Part shown: in pieces, positions 6,030 through 9,064 of the stretch
Position numbering within the stretch: the first letter of the stretch is position 1
Layout: each line of letters starts with the position of its first letter
Assembly: GCA_016929035.1 (NCBI GenBank)
Contig: JAFGJP010000021.1
Location: forward strand, 1 to 9,064
DNA length: 9,064 nucleotides
Reading direction: 5' to 3'
Origin: Candidatus Auribacterota bacterium
GTDB lineage: Bacteria; Auribacterota; JAFGBW01; JAFGJP01
Made by a program: the position numbers and the translations under genes
Notes under the pieces: generated by a model
The model's database searches: none
Told to the model about the DNA's origin: nothing
The model's input: only the letters and a program-made list of their open reading frames with translations

Positions 6030-7529
6030 ATTCTTAAAAAGAAAACAATCCTTATCAGTGTTTTTGTGTTTCTTTTTTATGGCGTCAGCCTGTGCGGCCC
6101 TCTGGATCATCTCACAATCCTGAATCAGGACGATGACATCAGAAGGAAGTCAATTGCCTATGCGCTGTTTGTCCAGGGCGCTATCTATGAAAACGAAGGA
6201 GAAATAGACGAGGCAAAAGAAATTTTTCTTCGTGCGATGGAATACGATAATGCTGAATACCTGAGGCTGAAGTTAATGGATATTCTTGTCAGGGAAAACA
6301 AGGTCGATGAAGCGCTTGAGCTTTTTCAGGAGATCATCGAAATCAATCCGAAGTCGGCAAAGGCTTACATCCTCAAAGGCTCTGTCGATATTATTCGCAA
6401 GGATTATGCTTCCGCCGAACAGGCATTTCTCAAAGCTATCGAGTACGGAGAAAAAAATTTTTCCGTCTACATGCAGCTTGCTCAGCTTTACATCACGATG
6501 GATGACAGTGAAAATTCTGTCATCATGCTTGAAGAAGCCTTAAAGCTCAAGCCGAATAATCCCGTGGTTCTTTTTCAGGCAGGCATGCTTTATGTCAAGA
6601 CGGATCAATTTGAAAAAGCCCTTGAGGTCTTAGGAAAAGCCGAAAAGATCAAACCTGACTGGATCGAAGTCCAGGTGACCATCGCAAAGATTCACGAAAT
6701 ACAGAAAGACTATGAAAAAGCCATTCAGAAGTACAATGATATCCTCAAGGTCTATCCTCTCAACAAAAGTATCTATTTGAAAATTGCCACCCTTTACCAG
6801 CAGTCGGGCAAGCTCAAGGATGCGCTTGCTGTTTACAAGACCCTCATTGAGCTTGATGTCGAGAACTTCGTCTACTATGTGCAGGCTGCTCTCATCGAGT
6901 ATCACCTGTCCCGTTTTGATGACGGCATAGCCACTCTGCAGAAAGCATTGATGAACAATGTGAAAACAGCAGATATCTATTATCTTCTCGGACGTCTTTA
7001 TCTGGCCAAAAAAGATATGGGACAGGCATCTCTTTTCTTTGAAAAAACGATAGAAAAGAATCCGAGAGATATTGACGCCCATCTTCAGCTGGCCTATGCG
7101 TTCGAGATGCTCAAGAAAAAGGAGCAGGTGAAGCAGGTTCTGGAAAACGCTATTCAAATAGCGCCGGAAGATGCAGAGGTTTTAAACTACCTGGGGTATT
7201 TTTATGCTGAAAACGACATGGAGCTGGAAAAGGCCCTGCAATTTATTGAAAAAGCCCTGGAAAAGAAGCCGGAAAGCGGGGCTTATCTTGACAGCATGGG
7301 CTGGGTTCTTTTTAAAATGGGCAAGTTCGAGAAGTCCCTGGAATACCTTCTGCAGGCCGCGGAAAAAATGCCGGATGATCCGGTTATCCTTGAACATGTG
7401 GGCGATGCGCATGAAAAGCTGGGAAATAGAGAAAAAGCTGTTGAGTACTGGAAAAAAAGCCTGAGTAAAAGCGAAGACAAGGAAAGATTGAAGCAAAAGA
7501 TAGATTCTGCAGGGCATCCTGAACAGTAA
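6030..7529 (+). CDS. Exported protein with 13 TPR repeats, probable ATT start
   Basis: From the ATT start this is a 499-residue protein. Residues 3-21 form a classic signal sequence: three Lys, then a hydrophobic run ending in YGVSLC. C22 could be lipidated, but Leu at the -1 position departs from the lipobox, so ordinary signal peptidase cleavage or membrane anchoring is also possible. Behind it lie 13 tandem tetratricopeptide repeats of 34 residues (one of 35) with the W/L/G/Y/A/F/A/P pattern, ending in LEHVGDAHEKLGNREKAVEYWKKSL. TPR arrays bind other proteins; in this family they often serve outer-membrane or secretion assemblies, but no specific partner can be named. The frame's first conventional start is GTG at 6066, which has no Shine-Dalgarno sequence and cuts off most of the signal peptide. 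It follows the 31-codon gene by 49 bp and precedes hpt by 12 bp. Confidence 0.88.
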   Translation: MLKKKTILISVFVFLFYGVSLCGPLDHLTILNQDDDIRRKSIAYALFVQGAIYENEGEIDEAKEIFLRAMEYDNAEYLRLKLMDILVRENKVDEALELFQEIIEINPKSAKAYILKGSVDIIRKDYASAEQAFLKAIEYGEKNFSVYMQLAQLYITMDDSENSVIMLEEALKLKPNNPVVLFQAGMLYVKTDQFEKALEVLGKAEKIKPDWIEVQVTIAKIHEIQKDYEKAIQKYNDILKVYPLNKSIYLKIATLYQQSGKLKDALAVYKTLIELDVENFVYYVQAALIEYHLSRFDDGIATLQKALMNNVKTADIYYLLGRLYLAKKDMGQASLFFEKTIEKNPRDIDAHLQLAYAFEMLKKKEQVKQVLENAIQIAPEDAEVLNYLGYFYAENDMELEKALQFIEKALEKKPESGAYLDSMGWVLFKMGKFEKSLEYLLQAAEKMPDDPVILEHVGDAHEKLGNREKAVEYWKKSLSKSEDKERLKQKIDSAGHPEQ

Positions 7530-7541
7530 GCCTTGAACATC

Positions 7542-8084
7542 ATGGTCGATGCGGAGAAATATTCCATTGGTCGGACACTTATCTCACGGGCTGAGATACG
7601 GAATCGCATCAGACTGATGGCCAGGGACATAAATAAGGATTATTCGCAAAAAAAACTCGTTGTCCTTGTTCTGCTGAAAGGAAGCTTTATTTTTGCAGCC
7701 GACCTCCTGAGAGCCATAAAAGTCGATTCAAGCATTGATTTTGTCAAAGTTGAGTCCTATGGAAGGTCGATGAAGCAAAAAAAGCTTATCTGGAGCTTTA
7801 AGATGACTGATGACATAGAAGGCAGGGACGTTCTTCTTATTGATGATATTTACGATTCCGGAAAAACTCTATATAATGTCATTAAGTATATCCGATCGTT
7901 CAAACCGGCGACGATCAAGGTGTGCGTTCTCCTGCAGAAAAGGAGAAATAAAAGATCGCGCACCCGGGTGCCTCTTGATTATAGAGGATTTACGGTTCCT
8001 GACGTCTTTGTTGTAGGTTACGGGCTGGATTTTGCCGGGAAATACAGAAATCTTCCGCATATTGCGGAAATCGTCCAGAAATGA
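7542..8084 (+). CDS. hpt: Hypoxanthine phosphoribosyltransferase
   Basis: Hpt salvages hypoxanthine (and often guanine) by joining it to PRPP to give IMP or GMP (EC 2.4.2.8) in the cytoplasm. The 180-residue length is typical. Motifs in order are LLKGSFIFAADLLR (44-57), VESYGRSM (70-77, flexible loop region), the PRPP-binding LLIDDIYDSGKTL (98-110) and VPDVFVVGYGLDF followed by KYRNLP (152-172), which holds the base-recognition and metal-contact residues. The PRPP motif has Asp-Asp where many relatives have Glu-Asp, a conservative change. The ATG at 7542 was chosen; an in-frame TTG at 7533 would add three residues. Neither has a good Shine-Dalgarno sequence, so coupling to the TPR gene 12 bp upstream is likely. 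The stop overlaps the XRE gene (ATGA). Confidence 0.95.
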   Translation: MVDAEKYSIGRTLISRAEIRNRIRLMARDINKDYSQKKLVVLVLLKGSFIFAADLLRAIKVDSSIDFVKVESYGRSMKQKKLIWSFKMTDDIEGRDVLLIDDIYDSGKTLYNVIKYIRSFKPATIKVCVLLQKRRNKRSRTRVPLDYRGFTVPDVFVVGYGLDFAGKYRNLPHIAEIVQK

Positions 8085-8437
8085 TTTTTGGCAAGAACTT
8101 AAAAAAGCTCCGTTTGTATGCCGGCTATAATCAAAGGCAGGTCGCGCAGAAGCTGGGAGTGTCCGTGAGCACAATATCCAGCTGGGAAAACGGCAAGAAG
8201 CTTCCGTATGGCAAAAACCTTCAGAAGGTCATTGATTTTTTCAGCATAACAGAGGCGGATATTTTTTCCGATAATATCGAAAAGATACTCCAGAAGCAGG
8301 ATTTTATTGATTTTACCCACGAGCGGATCAAGATTAAGGATGGTATTTTTCTCATCGCCAAAGGAGATGCCCTTGTTTCACATGATGCCGCGTTGATCAG
8401 AAAGGCAGAGAAGATACTCAAAGCCCTCTTTGAATAA
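8081..8437 (+). CDS. XRE-family helix-turn-helix regulator
   Basis: A 118-residue protein with a Cro/C1-type DNA-binding domain at residues about 5-58. The helix-turn-helix is clear: NQRQVAQKLGVSVSTISSWENGKKLP (17-42), where QVAQKLGVS and STISSWENG are the scaffold and recognition helices. Behind it is a short region (about 60-118) without a recognised domain, ending in a charged amphipathic helix that could dimerise. The ATG overlaps the hpt stop by 4 bp and lacks its own Shine-Dalgarno sequence, so it is translated together with hpt. This suggests, but does not prove, that it regulates the purine/PRPP genes or its own operon. It is the last gene of the rightward run; no clear intrinsic terminator follows. 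Confidence 0.9.
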   Translation: MIFGKNLKKLRLYAGYNQRQVAQKLGVSVSTISSWENGKKLPYGKNLQKVIDFFSITEADIFSDNIEKILQKQDFIDFTHERIKIKDGIFLIAKGDALVSHDAALIRKAEKILKALFE

Positions 8438-8449
8438 GACTCTTCATCA

Positions 8450-8484
8450 AAAAAGTAGAAAGTGAAAAATGAAAAGTTAAAAGT
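8450..8484. repeat. Five degenerate 7-bp tandem repeats (GAAAAGT type)
   Basis: Five consecutive heptamers begin at 8450, 8457, 8464, 8471 and 8478 and share the consensus GAAAAGT with one or two changes each. The strict 7-bp step rather than simple A-richness marks it as a tandem array. Confidence 0.65.
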
Positions 8485-8490
8485 GCCTAT

Positions 8491-8527
8491 CACGTGACCA
8501 CGTTGGCACAGGTACGTGACTCACGTG
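8491..8527. repeat. Hairpin built from two CACGTG palindromes
   Basis: CACGTGA (8491-8497) pairs with TCACGTG (8521-8527), and inside it CACGT (8499-8503) pairs with ACGTG (8514-8518). Only a 1-nt versus 2-nt internal mismatch separates the two stems, and a 10-nt loop closes them. Four ACGT cores stand within 36 bp. It could form a cruciform, an RNA hairpin between convergent genes or a multi-site protein target. Confidence 0.65.
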
Positions 8528-8584
8528 GAAGTTTATGACCTGATATCTGTCACTTAGCGAAGCTTATTAGCCATGAAGTCGAAC

Positions 8585-8605
8585 CATTTGACATTTGTCA
8601 TTTGG
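8585..8605. repeat. Three 7-bp tandem repeats (CATTTGN)
   Basis: CATTTG followed by A, T and G occurs three times in exact 7-bp steps (8585, 8592, 8599). This motif type is common in degenerate intergenic repeats. No function is evident. Confidence 0.6.
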
Positions 8606-8636
8606 AATTTACCCCCGATCTCCTACCCCCTTACCT

Positions 8637-8664
8637 CTTAACACTTATAATTCAACACTCAAAA
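8637..8664. repeat. Four degenerate 7-bp repeats, inverted relative to the left tract
   Basis: Heptamers starting at 8637, 8644, 8651 and 8658 share a CTTAACA/CTCAAAA-like pattern. Read on the other strand, the segment 8637-8659 matches 8461-8483 at 15 of 23 positions. The two tracts could thus be imperfect terminal inverted repeats enclosing about 200 bp, although low sequence complexity makes this weak. Confidence 0.45.
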
Positions 8665-8680
8665 CTTGTCCTGCTTGCAG

Positions 8681-8715
8681 TGAGCTTGTCGAACTGAGCT
8701 AAGTCGAATGGCTCA
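8681..8715. repeat. Duplicated TGAGCT...TCGAA motif with inverted end
   Basis: TGAGCTTGTCGAAC (8681-8694) is followed directly by TGAGCTAAGTCGAAT (8695-8709), a near repeat. The second TGAGC also pairs with GCTCA (8711-8715) over an 11-nt loop. The motif TGAGCTTGTCGAA is a widely scattered intergenic repeat of many bacterial genomes, often as inverted copies. Confidence 0.6.
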
Positions 8716-8729
8716 AAATAAGTAGTGCT

Positions 8730-8769
8730 GTCCCCTGCAGTTTTGCTTTGTAAAACTAACACTGGGGAC
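8730..8769. repeat. REP-like hairpin with GTCCCC/GGGGAC ends
   Basis: An outer stem GTCCCC (8730-8735) with GGGGAC (8764-8769) encloses an inner stem AGTTTT (8739-8744) with AAAACT (8752-8757) and a 7-nt loop. An imperfect palindrome bounded by a GTCCCC pair is typical of REP sequences mobilised by IS200-like (RAYT) transposases; no such transposase is in the window. Confidence 0.55.
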
Positions 8770-8805
8770 TAAAGGCGCACGGACATAACAATAGCCAGCC
8801 AAAGT

Positions 8806-8862
8806 CACAGAGGGTCTTGATAATAGTCTGCACAGGGTGCGAGCCTGTATTATTCCTCTGTG
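8806..8862. repeat. 57-nt three-part hairpin
   Basis: CACAGAGG (8806-8813) pairs perfectly with CCTCTGTG (8855-8862). Inside, ATAAT (8820-8824) pairs with ATTAT (8849-8853), and ACAGG (8832-8836) with CCTGT (8844-8848) around a 7-nt loop. The right arm is almost continuous while the left arm has 6- and 7-nt bulges. It may be a small structured RNA, a terminator-like element between convergent genes or a mobile-element remnant. No T-run follows on the plus strand. Confidence 0.55.
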
Positions 8863-8901
8863 GTTGAATTTATAATAACCAGCGGAGAGTTCCTTAATTT
8901 T

Positions 8902-9064
8902 TTACTGAAAAAACTTCTGCAAAAATTCCTGCCTTCGCTGATTGCTGACGGACTTTGACTGAATGATGGCGTTGAAAGCGGCTTTGACATCTTTTTCTTC
9001 GTACGTTTTTAAAAGAAAAATAATATATTGAATAGCGGCGGTATCATATTTTTTATAGATGATC
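8902..9064 (-). CDS. C-terminal end of an unrecognised protein, 5' part beyond window
   Basis: On the minus strand an open frame enters from the right edge and ends at TAA (8902-8904), giving the last 53 residues of a protein. The piece is rich in Lys, Gln and hydrophobic residues (for example KYDTAAIQYIIFLLKTYEE and a closing QEFLQKFFQ) and looks helical and cytoplasmic. It contains no internal stop over 54 codons and its composition fits the neighbouring genes, but I recognise no family. A transposase or replication-protein tail are possibilities only. It converges with the XRE gene across the repeat-rich spacer. Confidence 0.6.
   Translation of the reverse strand, partial: IIYKKYDTAAIQYIIFLLKTYEEKDVKAAFNAIIQSKSVSNQRRQEFLQKFFQ

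Larger units (their letters stand above)
8438..8901. other. Gene-free spacer packed with repeats and hairpins
   Basis: No coding sequence is visible on either strand. The stretch separates the convergent XRE gene and the partial gene at the right edge, yet is far longer than needed for termination. It holds three 7-bp repeat tracts, a duplicated TGAGCT motif and three separate inverted repeats, listed individually. Some parts resemble repetitive intergenic DNA known from many bacterial genomes, so it may be a cluster of nonautonomous or decayed mobile elements. Confidence 0.65.

Noticed and set aside
6005..6033. Promoter for the TPR gene from TTGACA at 6005-6010
   Set aside because: No acceptable -10 hexamer is found 16-18 bp downstream; that position is occupied by the Shine-Dalgarno sequence and start region.
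6087..6098. Firm lipoprotein call from VSLC at the signal peptide end
   Set aside because: Leu at the -1 position does not fit the usual lipobox, so lipidation is left as a possibility only.
5628..6110. 160-codon minus-strand frame across the hisG end and small gene
   Set aside because: It is antisense to hisG, to the 31-codon gene with its strong Shine-Dalgarno sequence and to the TPR start; its Phe/Ser-rich sequence is what poly-Lys codons give in reverse.
6630..7157. 175-codon minus-strand frame inside the TPR gene
   Set aside because: It is antisense to regular 34-residue TPR repeats and has no own features.
8450..8664. Possible CRISPR array
   Set aside because: Units are 7 bp and adjacent, without spacers of 25-40 bp, and no cas gene is present.
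8902..9064. IS21-type transposase C-terminus
   Set aside because: Only a vague compositional resemblance; no conserved residue of the DDE core lies in the visible 53 residues.

Overview
The window looks like chromosomal DNA from a Gram-negative-type, probably uncultivated or anaerobic bacterium of moderate GC. The evidence for this is indirect. There is a MoxR/DUF4129/DUF4350 envelope cluster, a long-form HisG, a secreted TPR-repeat protein, a tiny basic protein of the bS22/mS38 (AURKAIP1/COX24) type, and intergenic DNA rich in hairpins and 7-bp tandem repeats. Candidates are Desulfobacterota- or Omnitrophota-like lineages, but no phylogenetic marker here settles it.

Left part (1-3839, minus strand). 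Five closely spaced genes read leftward: a B-box zinc-finger membrane protein, a polytopic membrane protein, a DUF4129 protein, a DUF4350 protein and a MoxR AAA+ ATPase cut by the window edge. Three of the four junctions overlap by 14-26 bp, so this is almost certainly one operon. MoxR clusters of this type usually also carry a DUF58/VWA gene, which would lie beyond the left edge.

Divergent spacer (3813-4326). It holds a likely leftward promoter near 3834-3865, a 15-bp palindrome at 3885-3899, about 370 bp with no recognisable gene, and a near-consensus rightward sigma70-type promoter at 4269-4297 (TTGACA, 17-bp spacer, TAAAAT).

Central part (4327-8437, plus strand). purN, hisG (overlapping by ATGA), a 31-residue bS22/mS38-like gene, a 13-TPR exported protein, hpt and an XRE-family regulator (overlapping hpt by ATGA) follow in one direction with gaps of at most about 60 bp. 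PurN (de novo purine synthesis), HisG (uses PRPP and ATP) and Hpt (purine salvage, uses PRPP) form a purine/PRPP theme, and the XRE protein is a candidate local regulator. The TPR gene appears to start at a rare ATT codon: a strong Shine-Dalgarno sequence sits 6 nt before it, and only this start gives an N-terminal signal sequence.

Right part (8438-9064). About 460 bp without a gene carries three degenerate 7-bp tandem repeat tracts, a duplicated TGAGCT/TCGAA motif and three separate hairpins. It is followed by the C-terminal end of an unrecognised minus-strand gene that enters from beyond the right edge. No CRISPR array, tRNA, rRNA or complete insertion sequence is visible. The most noteworthy items are the ATT start, the unlisted 31-codon gene, the purine/PRPP operon with a coupled regulator, and the structured repeat spacer.
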